A DNA stretch of 64,000 nt from an uncultured Acidobacteriaceae bacterium (GCA_937879855.1 CALFMO010000057.1:1-64000); one strand, 5' to 3'. Numbered from the stretch's first letter, positions 1 through 9,359 are shown. Made by a program: numbers and translations. Notes: a model not told the origin generated them from the letters alone.

Positions 1-53
1 GCACTCGCTTGGGGTGCGAGGGGTCGGCAGTTCAAATCTGCCCGTCCCGACCA
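1..53 (+). tRNA. tRNA-Pro (anticodon GGG), 5' end missing
   Basis: The window begins inside a tRNA gene. An anticodon arm (CTCGC/GCGAG closing the loop TTGGGGT, anticodon GGG), a complete T arm (GGCAG/CTGCC) and the 3' acceptor strand ending in an encoded ACCA at 50-53 are visible. The anticodon GGG reads CCC, so this is tRNA-Pro. The acceptor 5' strand and most of the D arm lie before base 1. Confidence 0.9.
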
Positions 54-136
54 TTCAATCCGAAAAATTCATCGAATAGAGCAGACGGAGAAGCTGTTGC
101 GAGATCCGCAATAGGCTTCCCCGTCCAATCTGCTGA

Positions 137-1549
137 TCAGTGACTACGCACCGGGACGCTGGCGGTATAGATGTCGAGTTGGTGTAGAGTGCCGTCAGGA
201 TTGTTGCCGGTGCTGTTGGAATTGTCAGACCATGCCGGATGCGCGATTCCTCCGTAGAACGACAGCCCCGAGTAGTCGCCGTAATCGATGCCATTCTGCG
301 CGTCGTGAGAGTTCGACGTCCCAGCGCTGATCTGAATGTTCTTGGTAAACGTCTGCCCGCCGTCGGTGCTGAATGCGCCCCAGATCTGCGCATCGTCATT
401 GGGGATACCGTCAGTGTCACCGGGCCCGCCATTGCCAAGATCGTTGCGGGCGTCATACCAGCTGACCGCGATATTCCCGGTTGTTGGATCAAGAGAAATC
501 TTCGGAAGAAATTGACTGTTCACCGTGTTGTCGTCATTCACCCGGACGCCCGCGCTCCAGGTCGCGCCGTCATCGTCCGAATAACGGACATAGATGTCCA
601 TGTTGTCGCTTTCGTTCTTCTGCTCGAACGTGTAAACCAGGTAAACCCGTCCATTGTGCGGACCACCGGTACGATCCCAAGCAAGGCCGGGTTCGGCATC
701 GATTGAGCGGTCCGGCTGAGCCGGTATGAAATCGAAGCCTCCCACGTGAGTGTCGACCACAAAGATACTGTGATCGCCGAATCCAGCCGGACCCAGGCCA
801 TCGGGATCGACGTTCACATAGATTTTGCCTCCACCCTGGCCGCTTTCGGTCAGCGTGCAGACTTGCATTACCTGACCATTAGGACCGATGGCGACGTCTC
901 CGTAGGTGCAATTGTTGGTGCCGGCAACAACCTCAACGGGAATGAAACTGCCCACCGTGCCGAGTCCGGTCACCGGCGCACCCGTGGCTACGATCGGACC
1001 GCCACCGTTAAATACGATCCAAACCTCACCTTGTCCCGCTACGATTGTAGGCTGGTCGACGAAGCGGAACAGACCGCGGCGCTCGTCGCTGGTTTGCGTC
1101 TTCGAGGTCGCGGGTTTTGCGATATTGGCGATGATGTTGAAGCTCAGGCCTCCATCTGTGCTAAGCGCGATTGGCACGGTGTTGCCAACGTTGAAAAGAT
1201 AACCGAGGAAGAGGTTGCCGAATTCGTCGAACGACAAGCTGGGATCGCAACATGCGGCTCCCAGGTTGTCGTTGTTTCCGATGATCCTGGTGGCCCAGGT
1301 GGAACCGCCGTCGAAGCTCACTGCCGCGAACATGCCCGCTGCCGGGACGACGACGTTGGTGACGATCACAATATTGTTCGGATTGGTTGGATTGACTGCA
1401 ATTGCCTCTTCGGACTCATTGTTGGAAAGTTGGCTAACGTCGATGTTTGTCGGGGTGGTCGGCGGGGCAGCAACCAGTGGAAAGACCAGGAAAGTCGCCG
1501 TAAAACCAAGGACCAGCAAAGAAGCAACGATCGGCATTTTCGATTTCAT
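137..1549 (-). CDS. Secreted sialidase-like protein with Asp-box (BNR) repeats
   Basis: A 470-residue exported protein. The start is ATG at 1549 because a GGAGG ribosome site lies 6-7 bases upstream; a longer frame upstream has no such site. Residues 1-28 form a signal peptide ending near VAAPP. Four Asp-box motifs (S-x-D-x-G-x-T-W type) are visible at about residues 78-85, 130-137, 324-332 and 394-402, which indicates a beta-propeller of the sialidase/exo-alpha-sialidase superfamily. The sequence does not show that it cleaves sialic acid; many such proteins are non-enzymatic or of unknown substrate. It probably acts outside the cytoplasm. It is monocistronic, ending just downstream of the tRNA. 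Confidence 0.75.
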   Translation of the reverse strand: MKSKMPIVASLLVLGFTATFLVFPLVAAPPTTPTNIDVSQLSNNESEEAIAVNPTNPNNIVIVTNVVVPAAGMFAAVSFDGGSTWATRIIGNNDNLGAACCDPSLSFDEFGNLFLGYLFNVGNTVPIALSTDGGLSFNIIANIAKPATSKTQTSDERRGLFRFVDQPTIVAGQGEVWIVFNGGGPIVATGAPVTGLGTVGSFIPVEVVAGTNNCTYGDVAIGPNGQVMQVCTLTESGQGGGKIYVNVDPDGLGPAGFGDHSIFVVDTHVGGFDFIPAQPDRSIDAEPGLAWDRTGGPHNGRVYLVYTFEQKNESDNMDIYVRYSDDDGATWSAGVRVNDDNTVNSQFLPKISLDPTTGNIAVSWYDARNDLGNGGPGDTDGIPNDDAQIWGAFSTDGGQTFTKNIQISAGTSNSHDAQNGIDYGDYSGLSFYGGIAHPAWSDNSNSTGNNPDGTLHQLDIYTASVPVRSH

Positions 1550-1831
1550 TGAAACCTCCGACTTAGTTTGGAAGTGGCAGTCGAACAACGGTCCGGCCAA
1601 GCATGGGTGTTCTTTGAAATCTGCCCATGATCAATAAGCCGAACGTGTTGAGAAACGAGAGCCCAACCATCAGGGCATGAGCGAAGAAGAATGCCGGGGA
1701 TGAATGCTATGGCCGAATCGTTGTGGGTGTCAAGTCAGCAAACCGATTGCGCACTTTTTTGAGTTCGAGAATGCTTAGTGTCGCACTCGCTCAATCATGT
1801 TTGAAGACCAGCCATCTCATGGGCTGCCTGG

Positions 1832-2485
1832 TTAGGGCGACACACCGTCGGCCGGGCGAGCGCACAACTGCGATCCAGCCACGATGAACCAGATCGCTTG
1901 GCCGAACATCACAGCGGCCATGCCGTGAACATCGAGGCGCAAGTGTCCGATGGCGATGCCAAGAATGATGAGTGGGGCGATCATGCAGCCGTAAATGGCA
2001 ACACCACGACCGAGTCCACCGTTGCGCAGCGCCGATACGGACCAAAGAATCACTGCGATCGAGGCGGCGACCGAATAAATGCGCGCGAAGGCCTGATTGA
2101 TTTGGAAAATGCCGGTAATCACAATCTGCCACTCGCGTGCAGCGGCAGAAACGTCGCGGATCATGTGCTTCATGATATCCGGGACGATGAATCCGCTAAC
2201 CGCCGCGGCGATCATGATCGAGACACAGGCGAAACCGTAGGTGACGATTGCTGCGAAAGAAAATCGGTCGGCTGCGGCTAAGCGCCGCGCCAGCCCGCAA
2301 GTACCTAAGAACAGCAAGAGGACACTCACCATGGCAAGAGAGTGCGCGGCGCCGGAGACGATCGCCAGATGCGCGATTTGGTCCGCGCTTAGCGAGGCCG
2401 TTCCCGTCGGGTGTATTGCCATGGTTAGAATGCCGCCCAGCGATCCGGCGATGAGAGCAATTCCGGCTTTACGATCGTCTGTCAT
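1832..2485 (-). CDS. Hypothetical multi-pass membrane protein
   Basis: A protein of 217 residues from ATG 2485, with about six hydrophobic segments and an alanine/isoleucine-rich composition. I do not recognise the family. It is divergent from the TetR regulator at 2588 across a 102-bp gap that contains an inverted repeat (2551-2573), so it is a natural candidate target of that regulator (inference). An upstream in-frame start at 2542 would run into the gap and lacks a ribosome site; the chosen start also has only a weak one. Confidence 0.65.
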   Translation of the reverse strand: MTDDRKAGIALIAGSLGGILTMAIHPTGTASLSADQIAHLAIVSGAAHSLAMVSVLLLFLGTCGLARRLAAADRFSFAAIVTYGFACVSIMIAAAVSGFIVPDIMKHMIRDVSAAAREWQIVITGIFQINQAFARIYSVAASIAVILWSVSALRNGGLGRGVAIYGCMIAPLIILGIAIGHLRLDVHGMAAVMFGQAIWFIVAGSQLCARPADGVSP

Positions 2486-2550
2486 GATCGATACTCTAGA
2501 CAGAAATCGCTTGCCCGGGAAAGCGTATTTTGCAACAGTCACGCGATACG

Positions 2551-2573
2551 GGACAAAGACGGCGAATTTGTCC
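2551..2573. promoter_or_regulatory. Candidate TetR operator (inverted repeat)
   Basis: Perfect 7-bp arms GGACAAA (2551-2557) and TTTGTCC (2567-2573) are separated by 9 bases, in the gap between a membrane-protein gene and the TetR gene and 14 bases before the TetR start. Size and position fit an autoregulatory TetR-family operator; binding is inferred. Confidence 0.45.
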
Positions 2574-2587
2574 AGGAATGAAGGGTG

Positions 2588-3175
2588 ATGAAAGCACGGA
2601 GATCAAAGACCGCAGTCTCTCATGGGAAAAAAGACCGTCGCGTAGTACGCACGCGCGACAGGCTTGGTGATGCGTTGGTTGCGCTTATGCGCGAGAAGAA
2701 TTTTGAAGAGATTACGATGCAGGAAGTGCTGAACCGCGCGGGAGTGGGGCGCTCCACATTCTACGTTCATTATCGCGACAAAGACGATTTGTTCTTAAGT
2801 GATGTGGAAGATTTTTTTGAGAACTGTTCCACGGCGCTGACACGTCGAGGAGCGTCCCCGAAACGCCTGTTGCCGGTAAAGGAATTCTTCACGCACGTTC
2901 GCGAAGCACATGAGTTCTATACCGCGTTGCTGAGGTCTGGGAAGGTGAGTGACGTGCACGCACTGGGTCGCGGATTCTTTGCGCGTTCGATCGAAGAGAG
3001 ACTGCAGTTGGCGGGCCTGAAGATTGAACCGGCGCAGAGATCGGCCCAGGCCAACGCGCTCGCGGGAAGCTTTTTCTCGTTGCTCGACTGGTGGGTTGAC
3101 AAAGGAATGAAGGCGGATCCAAAGGAAATGGACGAGTTGTTTCATCGCATGGCGTGGAGCGGATTGGGAGAATGA
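2588..3175 (+). CDS. TetR/AcrR family transcriptional regulator
   Basis: A 195-residue one-component regulator. The N-terminal helix-turn-helix spans about residues 20-70 and contains the family hallmark GVGRSTFYVHYRDKDDLF. The rest is the variable ligand-binding/dimerisation domain, whose inducer cannot be read from sequence. The ATG at 2588 is used; a GTG three bases earlier is possible. It is transcribed away from a membrane protein gene (1832-2485), with an inverted repeat between them, which suggests self-regulation and control of that neighbour. Confidence 0.85.
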   Translation: MKARRSKTAVSHGKKDRRVVRTRDRLGDALVALMREKNFEEITMQEVLNRAGVGRSTFYVHYRDKDDLFLSDVEDFFENCSTALTRRGASPKRLLPVKEFFTHVREAHEFYTALLRSGKVSDVHALGRGFFARSIEERLQLAGLKIEPAQRSAQANALAGSFFSLLDWWVDKGMKADPKEMDELFHRMAWSGLGE

Positions 3176-3240
3176 ACTGCCGGCTCTCAGCGGTCAGCCA
3201 TCAGCCATGACGACCGGCTTCGACGCTCGGTCTCAGGGAT

Positions 3241-3798
3241 TTAATCTGCGGCTTCCATCTCTTCGGCGATTTCCAACATCTTGGTGACGCTGTTCCAGTT
3301 GCGGGCGGTGCCTTGTGTCTTCAGCGCTTCTGCGATAGTCGACCACGGAAGCTTGGATCTGCCGGCGCCGTTGGGAAAGTAGATGTAGAGTTCGCGGCCC
3401 TTCAGATGAATTTCCTCGGGATGTTTCTTCAGCTTCAGCAGCGTGGTTTGCGCCTCTGGGCCGGGTTCAGCGTTGAGGAAGGTGATGAGGATTTTGCCGG
3501 GCTCTAAGCCGCGGCTGGCGGGAAACGGGGTAGCGGCGATGGCACTTCTCAGTTCGTCCGTGGTGCGGAGGATGACCTCGGGACAACACTTGAACTTGCG
3601 CTCGATTGCATTCTGAATCTTCTTGGCGAGTGCGGGCGAGATCTTCTCTTTTGATCGGAAGATGACATTGCCACTTTGCACGTAGGTGCGCGGATCTTCG
3701 AGTTTTAAGGATTCGTACAGGGCGCGCAGAGCGGACATGTTGATTTTGTTGTGGCTGCCAAGGTTCACGCCGCGGAGCATCGAGATTATTACTGACAT
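3241..3798 (-). CDS. DUF1697 family protein
   Basis: A protein of 185 residues that matches the DUF1697 family over its whole length: an N-terminal LRGVNLG segment, the TYVQSGNVIF block around residue 40 and the C-terminal RNWNSVTKMLE block. The fold is a ferredoxin-like alpha/beta domain of unknown biochemical role and is cytoplasmic. It starts with ATG at 3798 and stands alone between convergent and unrelated neighbours. Confidence 0.85.
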   Translation of the reverse strand: MSVIISMLRGVNLGSHNKINMSALRALYESLKLEDPRTYVQSGNVIFRSKEKISPALAKKIQNAIERKFKCCPEVILRTTDELRSAIAATPFPASRGLEPGKILITFLNAEPGPEAQTTLLKLKKHPEEIHLKGRELYIYFPNGAGRSKLPWSTIAEALKTQGTARNWNSVTKMLEIAEEMEAAD

Positions 3799-3894
3799 GC
3801 ACGGGCAGTATAGCTCTTGGGCGCCCTCGCTCCTGGAGTCAAAGGCGCTTAACCACTGAGGACACGAAGGTTCACGAAGGAAACCCCTATCGCA

Positions 3895-4299
3895 TCATTT
3901 CTTTCGAACATTGATGCGGCGGTAGAGCGTTTTCTCGGCGCCGACCGTTAACGTGCCTGTCATAGTGTCGCCGGCGACGTGGAACTCCCAGTCGTCTTGC
4001 TTACCAGTGTTCCCGGTGCAACTCAAAATGGCCGTCTCGGCGTGATACTGGCAGGTAAGCGCGCCCATGAATTGCGGTGATCCCTCGACGACTTTGTAGC
4101 CGTCGATATTCAGTTGAGCCGGATTCTTCTTGTCGACGGTAACGCGATAGAGGGCATGTTCGTCATGGCAGGGGGAGTCAGATACCGTGCATTTGGATTC
4201 GCCTTCCCAGGAACCGATGAGCGTCGCGGCGCCAGCGGCCTGCCGCCAAACCTGACTGGTAACGAGGAACAGGACGATTAAACCGAACGAGACTCGCAT
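3895..4299 (-). CDS. Hypothetical secreted protein
   Basis: A 134-residue protein starting at ATG 4299, preceded by GGAAGG at good spacing. A signal peptide covers about residues 1-24 (hydrophobic FGLIVLFLV, cleavage near AGA). The mature part begins with a lipocalin-like GSWEGES turn and contains four cysteines (KCT, PCH, TCQ, SCT) that could form two disulfides, which fits export. I do not recognise a named family. Confidence 0.65.
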   Translation of the reverse strand: MRVSFGLIVLFLVTSQVWRQAAGAATLIGSWEGESKCTVSDSPCHDEHALYRVTVDKKNPAQLNIDGYKVVEGSPQFMGALTCQYHAETAILSCTGNTGKQDDWEFHVAGDTMTGTLTVGAEKTLYRRINVRKK

Positions 4300-4570
4300 T
4301 GGCTGACCTTCCGGAGCACACCCTGGTCTAAGACGGTTGACCCGACCTGCCGTTAGCCGTTTTCCGCCCAAATCCCCCGAAGGATGGCCTAGTGTGTGAG
4401 TGGAACCAAGAGAATCACTTTGACTTGGACGCGGTTGACCCCGAGAATCAATAAAAGATCGAACGGCGTCCTTCGTCTAAGCACTGCGGTTTGATTGGAA
4501 TTGTTCTTCAGGTGATCTTTCCAAGTCGTGTGGCTCACGACTGAGGGCTCCGAGCCCAGGGAGAAGTGCT

Positions 4571-4768
4571 ATGTCGGGACAAGTCGTTTTGTACTTCGAG
4601 GATCAGGCCGATGCCTTGCGTTTCGCCCTGGCCGCCGGTTCGGTGATGGCCGGGGATGGCGCCAAGATGACCAACGATCTGGTGCAGGAAACGGCGCGGG
4701 TCACGCGCATCCGGCTGGATGCGGTGAATGCGGGCGGCAAGAAGGCCACTCCGCCTCGGGTGGCATAG
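4571..4768 (+). CDS. Small hypothetical protein (65 aa)
   Basis: A short soluble protein starting with ATG at 4571, preceded by GGGAGAAG at 5-6 bases. It has an alternating beta/alpha-looking pattern (VVLYFEDQADALRFALAAGS). There is no signal peptide and no recognised domain. The next gene on the opposite strand encodes a STAS-domain protein. A block of palindromic repeats separates the two stops. Confidence 0.55.
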   Translation: MSGQVVLYFEDQADALRFALAAGSVMAGDGAKMTNDLVQETARVTRIRLDAVNAGGKKATPPRVA

Positions 4769-4787
4769 GATCGCGCTGTTCGAGTCC

Positions 4788-4853
4788 GGCTGGACAGCCG
4801 AGCGCGGCGGTCCCCACACGATCTGTGCTCAGCCGACAGCCGAGGCGGCTGTC
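4788..4853. repeat. Palindromic intergenic repeat block (GACAGCCG family)
   Basis: Two adjacent copies of a dispersed palindrome: an imperfect one at about 4790-4815 and a near-perfect one at 4835-4853 (GACAGCCGAGGCGGCTGTC). The same core is found at 16712-16733, 39565-39585 and 41458-41476. Confidence 0.7.
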
Positions 4854-4867
4854 TCTGCGTGAGCTTT

Positions 4868-5215
4868 TTACGCTGTGCCGGCGTTGGTGAATGCTTCGAG
4901 CGCGTCGGAGAGCGTGGGGAACATCAGGAAAATCTGTTCGACCCGGGTAATCTCGAAAACCTTCAACACTCGTTTATTCACGCCGGTAAGCGCCATGCGG
5001 CGTCCGGCCTTGGCGCACGAAGTGCACGCACTGACCAGCGATCCCAGCCCGGAAGAATCGAGATAGGGCACGCCGCTGAAATCCAGAATCATGGTCGGAG
5101 CGTCTTCGCGGCGCACGGCGTTCATGAAGGGCGAAACGTTCTCCATGGTCAGCGGACCATGGAGGCTCAGGACTCCGCGGTCGAGACGCTCGATCTCCAG
5201 TGGTTCGGAACCCAT
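4868..5215 (-). CDS. STAS-domain anti-sigma factor antagonist
   Basis: A 115-residue protein made of a single STAS domain of the SpoIIAA/RsbV type. The signature around the phosphorylatable serine, LDSSGLGSLV, is present near residue 55. Such proteins are phosphorylated on that serine by an anti-sigma kinase and release a sigma factor when dephosphorylated. No kinase, phosphatase or sigma factor is adjacent, so the partner is elsewhere. It is cytoplasmic and starts at ATG 5215. Confidence 0.85.
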   Translation of the reverse strand: MGSEPLEIERLDRGVLSLHGPLTMENVSPFMNAVRREDAPTMILDFSGVPYLDSSGLGSLVSACTSCAKAGRRMALTGVNKRVLKVFEITRVEQIFLMFPTLSDALEAFTNAGTA

Positions 5216-5410
5216 GGCGCAGCGATTCTAGGCTACAAGGCAAGTCCGGTTCAAGTTCGTATGCACTACTAGAGGTTTCTTAAGTTACGTTTGGACAGTG
5301 TCCTGCCTTTGTAATCTTTTTGTGTTTTCTTGGCGCGGAGGTTGCGGCGCGGCTGCGCACGATTACGATTGCAGTAACGGCATGTGGGGGGAAATGGATG
5401 ATGAAAAGAA

Positions 5411-7114
5411 TTGGAACTTCATACCCGCAATATTGCTGTCAGCCATCCTAAAATTCATTACGGCAGTTTCGAAAGACATCCCAAAGGAACGAACGCGCGC
5501 GTTCTGCTGAGTTCGGTCTTCGGACCGTATGCGCAGGACGACGAGTTCGGCAGCCGCTACATCAACCCGATGGAGCTCTATCACAATCAAGTCACACGCG
5601 CGCAGGGCAGTTTTTCGCTGCGCATGTTTCATCGGTCCTGGGGCATCATGATGATCCAGGCGAATATTTCAGCGCCCTGCGCGGTGCTCGACTTTCCTAC
5701 GCGTGAAGACTTCGCGCGCCAATTAAAGAATAATCAATATGACGTGGTCGGCATCACGGGAATTATTGTGAACGTCGCCAAAGTGCGCGAGATGTGCCGC
5801 ATGACGCGGGATCTTTCCCCTCAGTCAGTGATTGTGGTCGGCGGGCACGTGGCGGCCATTCCGGGGATCGAAACGATGATTGAAGCCGATTTCATTGTGA
5901 AAGGCGAAGGTGTTTCGTGGATGCGCCGCTATCTGGGCGAAGATGAGAGCGCGCCGATCCGGCATCCGGCGATCGTTTCCGGCATGCGCACGCGGATTAT
6001 GGGCATCCGACTTCCGGAGCGCAAGGGGGCGACGGCAGCGACCATCATTCCTTCGGTCGGCTGCCCCATGGGCTGCAACTTCTGTACGACTTCGGCATTT
6101 TTCGGAGGCAAGGGAAAGTTCGTCAACTTTTTCGAAAGCGGCGACGAATTGTTCGAAGTGATGAGCCGCATGGAAGATGAGTTGAAGGTGAACTCATTCT
6201 TCGTGATGGACGAGAATTTCCTGCTGCACCGCGAGCGCGCCATGCGCCTTCTGGAATTGATGAAGGAAGGAAATAAGAGCTGGGCGATGTCGGTGTTTGC
6301 GTCGGCCAATGCGATTCGCAAATACACCATGCAGGAACTGGTGGAACTGGGTGTGTCGTGGCTGTGGATGGGGCTGGAATCTCCCAAGGCCGGCTATAGC
6401 AAGCTGCAGGGAACGGACACGCGCGAGCTTACGCGCGAGTTGCGCGAGCATGGGATTCGCGTTCAGGGATCGACGATCATTGGGCTGGAGCATCACACGC
6501 CGGATAACATCCTGGCGGAAATCGAACACGCGGTGTCACATGACACCGACTTTCACCAGTTCATGCTTTACACGCCGGTGCCGGGAACTCCGCTGTACCA
6601 GCAGATGGCAGAAGAGGGACGGCTGCTTCGCGATGTGGACTACGCCGACGTGCACGGCCAGTTCAAATTCAACTTCAAGCATGCGGCGATTTCGCGGGAG
6701 GATTCCAAACGCTTTCTTGATTGGGCATTCTGGCGCGACTTTCAGCTCAACGGCCCCAGCCTGTACCGCATTTCGCGAACTTTGATGTCAGGATGGAAGC
6801 GCTACAAAGATTCCCCAGATGCACGCGTGCGGACGCGGTTTGCGCGCGAGATGGGAAGGCTGAGCGGAGTCTACAGCTCGGCGCTATGGGCAATGGAACG
6901 ACAATTCCGGAAAGTGGATCGCGAAGTGAGTGAAAAGATTCGGGCGCTGCGGGGCGAGTTCCGGCAGGAATCCGGAATCGTCTCCCGAATGCTTCCGGCA
7001 GTGCTCGGTCCGGTGCTGCTATGGACAACGCGGCGGGAGGAACGCAAGCTGGCGCGAGGAAAGACCTATGAGCCGCCGACGATTCTGGAGCGAAGTAATT
7101 GGGTGGAGGCATAG
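5411..7114 (+). CDS. B12-binding domain radical SAM protein
   Basis: A 567-residue enzyme with a B12-binding-like Rossmann domain (about residues 80-190, VVGGHVAAIPG) followed by a radical SAM core. The [4Fe-4S] motif is C218-x3-C222-x2-C225. The C-terminal 130 residues are a helical, basic tail. These enzymes use SAM and often cobalamin for methyl transfer or rearrangement; the substrate here is unknown. The start is uncertain: a stop lies at 5402-5404, the first usable codon is TTG at 5411, and the first in-frame ATG comes only at residue 54, within conserved sequence. Confidence 0.8.
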   Translation: MELHTRNIAVSHPKIHYGSFERHPKGTNARVLLSSVFGPYAQDDEFGSRYINPMELYHNQVTRAQGSFSLRMFHRSWGIMMIQANISAPCAVLDFPTREDFARQLKNNQYDVVGITGIIVNVAKVREMCRMTRDLSPQSVIVVGGHVAAIPGIETMIEADFIVKGEGVSWMRRYLGEDESAPIRHPAIVSGMRTRIMGIRLPERKGATAATIIPSVGCPMGCNFCTTSAFFGGKGKFVNFFESGDELFEVMSRMEDELKVNSFFVMDENFLLHRERAMRLLELMKEGNKSWAMSVFASANAIRKYTMQELVELGVSWLWMGLESPKAGYSKLQGTDTRELTRELREHGIRVQGSTIIGLEHHTPDNILAEIEHAVSHDTDFHQFMLYTPVPGTPLYQQMAEEGRLLRDVDYADVHGQFKFNFKHAAISREDSKRFLDWAFWRDFQLNGPSLYRISRTLMSGWKRYKDSPDARVRTRFAREMGRLSGVYSSALWAMERQFRKVDREVSEKIRALRGEFRQESGIVSRMLPAVLGPVLLWTTRREERKLARGKTYEPPTILERSNWVEA

Positions 7115-7363
7115 CAAGAAACTCGCAGCGCACCCGGCTGATGAGACTTTTCTGGGCACTTGCAGAACCTCCTGCTTGACCCGTCTAGTGATTCTGGACC
7201 AACCCCTGATTTGCCTTTCGTTACTTGCCCCTCGTGAAGAAGCAGCAGAACATGCGAGAACACTGGAGCACGGCCGCTAAGGTTACCTCGGGGTGACTTT
7301 GGTAAGGCCAGATTCTACCGCTCTGGCGCAACTCAAAACTTCATTCGAGGCTTCTCAAATTTC

Positions 7364-8233
7364 ATGACGCGAACTTCTGTTTTGGCTATCGTGGCGATAA
7401 CCACGCTTGCGGGAATCGCAGCAGCCCAGTCTTCAGCCAAGCCCGCAGCGCAAGAGAGTGGAATCACATCGTATGTGGAGTTCGGGGGAACGTCCGACGC
7501 CGATGGCCAGATTTACGAGGTGAACTCCAACGTCGGCTATGATTTCAACCCTCACTTCGGGCTTGCCCTAGGCGCGCCCATCTATTTCGTGAGGCCTTCT
7601 TCGACAACGGGTGGGACCTCGACCACCGGCCTGGGCAATCCATATTTGGCGCTGCACCTGAAGTATCCCGGTCGGGCGCTAGGTTTCAGTACTGTACTAA
7701 CCGGAGCCGCGCCGCTAGGAGACAGCAAGAAAGGCTTGAGCACAGGCCGCGCTACGTTTGATTGGACCAATCGTATTGAGCATGCCTTTTCAGACCTGAC
7801 ACCGTTTGTGGAGTTGGGCATCGCCAACACCATCCCGGATTCACGGCTATTCCTCCGACCCTACACGACTCTGGGCTTCAACACTCATTTCCAGGGCGGC
7901 GCCAGCTACGACGTGTGGAAGTTCATCAGTGTTGGCGCATCGGGGTACGACATCCTGCCCAGCGGACAGCAGACGGTGTTCAGCCGCGTGCTTCCTGGGC
8001 AGGCAGCTGTCGGGTCCGTTCAGCATGGACCGATGATTGTGAAGAATCAGCAGACGACGGGAAGCGCCAGCCTGACCCAGGATGACGGCTTTTCTGCCTG
8101 GATTGACGGCAACCCGCGGGGGAAGGTGGATCTCGAACTCGGCTTCACCCGCAGCCTTGTATACGACCTGAATTCGGTCTCATTCTCCATCGGCATCAAT
8201 TTGCGGCAGTTGTATCGCGGCAATCAGCAGTAA
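7364..8233 (+). CDS. Predicted exported/outer-membrane protein
   Basis: A 289-residue protein with a signal peptide (cleavage near residue 21, IAAAQ) and a body of alternating polar/aromatic strands ending in SIGINLRQLYRGNQQ, as in a small beta-barrel. I do not recognise a named family. ATG 7364 has only a weak ribosome site. It is followed after 28 bases by a second exported protein gene on the same strand, so the two are probably co-transcribed. Confidence 0.65.
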   Translation: MTRTSVLAIVAITTLAGIAAAQSSAKPAAQESGITSYVEFGGTSDADGQIYEVNSNVGYDFNPHFGLALGAPIYFVRPSSTTGGTSTTGLGNPYLALHLKYPGRALGFSTVLTGAAPLGDSKKGLSTGRATFDWTNRIEHAFSDLTPFVELGIANTIPDSRLFLRPYTTLGFNTHFQGGASYDVWKFISVGASGYDILPSGQQTVFSRVLPGQAAVGSVQHGPMIVKNQQTTGSASLTQDDGFSAWIDGNPRGKVDLELGFTRSLVYDLNSVSFSIGINLRQLYRGNQQ

Positions 8234-8261
8234 GTACGAAAGAACGAAACAAGGAGACCCC

Positions 8262-8795
8262 ATGAAGAAGATACGCTTTGTTGTTATGGCAATCGCGGTC
8301 GCATTGTACTGTGCGCCCTCGTTCGCGCAGCATGGACACGGGACCGGACCCGGCAATGCTATGGGTGGCACCAGCCATGCCAGCGCTAACACAAATAGCG
8401 CGAGCAGCACGGCAGCAGTCCACGGCAAGCCCATGGACGAGCTCCTGACCCAGAACAAGAGCCTCTCGAGCAAGATCGGTTCCCTGACCGGAGAATCGGC
8501 GCAGCAGGCCTGCTCCGGCTTTAAGAATCTGGGACAATGTGTGGCCGCAGCCCACGTCAGCAAGAACCTGGGCATCAACTTTGCTTGCCTAAAGAGCAAC
8601 ATGACCGGAACAGCGGCGCCCAGTGGCTCTAACTGCTCGGCCGCACCCAGCGCCACCGCTGCCACTGGCACCAAGACCATGAGTCTGGGGAAAGCCATTC
8701 AGACCCTGAGCCCCGCCACGAACAGCAAGACGGAGGCTAAGAAAGGACAGCAACAGGCCAGTCAGGATCTGAAAGCTTCGGCCAACAATTCCTAA
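8262..8795 (+). CDS. Hypothetical exported protein
   Basis: A 177-residue protein starting at ATG 8262 with an AAGGAG site at 6 bases. The signal peptide ends at FAQ (about residue 23). It has a low-complexity Ser/Ala/Thr/Gly N-terminal region, a central segment with three to four cysteines (QQACSG, GQCVAA, FACLKS, SNCSA) and a Lys/Gln-rich tail. No known domain is recognised. It is the second gene of a probable pair and is followed by a hairpin terminator at 8902. Confidence 0.6.
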   Translation: MKKIRFVVMAIAVALYCAPSFAQHGHGTGPGNAMGGTSHASANTNSASSTAAVHGKPMDELLTQNKSLSSKIGSLTGESAQQACSGFKNLGQCVAAAHVSKNLGINFACLKSNMTGTAAPSGSNCSAAPSATAATGTKTMSLGKAIQTLSPATNSKTEAKKGQQQASQDLKASANNS

Positions 8796-8901
8796 TCAAT
8801 TTGTTCTCTGCGCACTCAGAAAATCCTCAGCCTTCTCTGCGGTAAAGCTTTTGACCGCAGGGCGCGAAGGATACCCGAGATCGCTGGAGAAGAGCGAAAA
8901 T

Positions 8902-8932
8902 GAGGGGTCCCGCAGAAATGCGGGGCCTCTTT
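8902..8932. terminator. Bidirectional Rho-independent terminator
   Basis: A strong GC hairpin (arms 8902-8914 and 8919-8929, loop GAAA, one two-base bulge) is followed by TTTT on the plus strand and preceded by AAAA. It can therefore terminate both the plus-strand gene ending at 8795 and the minus-strand merR-type gene ending at 8955. Confidence 0.75.
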
Positions 8933-8954
8933 TACTTTGCCCTCGTTGCAGCGA

Positions 8955-9359
8955 CTATCCTGTGCGTCGCGTGGAAAGCATGGTGAGAATCTCGCGCAGG
9001 CCCTGGCGGATGTTCTGGATTTCGGGAGCGGAGTGCGTAGGGAAAGGGATTGCGGATTGCGTTTTGTCGGACTTGGTTTCTGCGCGCAACTGCTGGCGGG
9101 CGCCGGAGATGGTGAATCCCTGCTCGTAGAGTAACTGTTTAATGCGCAGGACGCCTTCGACGTCGCGCTTGCGGTACATGCGCTGACCCGTGCTGCTCTT
9201 GACCGGCTTGAGTTGCGGGAACTCCGACTCCCAGAAACGCAGGACGTAAGCGGGCAGATGGCAGAGCGTAGCCACTTCGCCGATGCGGAAATAGAGCTTG
9301 TCGGGAATTAGGATTTCATCCGCCTTGTGCTTCGCCGAGTTTTTTTTGCGCGCCGCCAT
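8955..9359 (-). CDS. MerR family transcriptional regulator
   Basis: A 134-residue regulator. The MerR winged-helix domain spans about residues 20-95 (YFRIGEVATLCHLPAYVLRFWE, then the second half with QRMYRKRDVEGVLRIKQLL), followed by a short coiled C-terminal helix (residues 110-130) for dimerisation. There is no effector-binding cysteine cluster, so it is not a metal-responsive MerR of the classical type. It is basic at the N terminus. It is monocistronic and shares a terminator with the convergent gene. Confidence 0.85.
   Translation of the reverse strand: MAARKKNSAKHKADEILIPDKLYFRIGEVATLCHLPAYVLRFWESEFPQLKPVKSSTGQRMYRKRDVEGVLRIKQLLYEQGFTISGARQQLRAETKSDKTQSAIPFPTHSAPEIQNIRQGLREILTMLSTRRTG

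Noticed and set aside
5298..5510. Separate small gene or frameshifted start of the radical SAM gene
   Set aside because: Frame lacks a ribosome site and homology, and ends inside the radical SAM gene; a frameshift cannot be proven without relatives, so TTG 5411 was kept.
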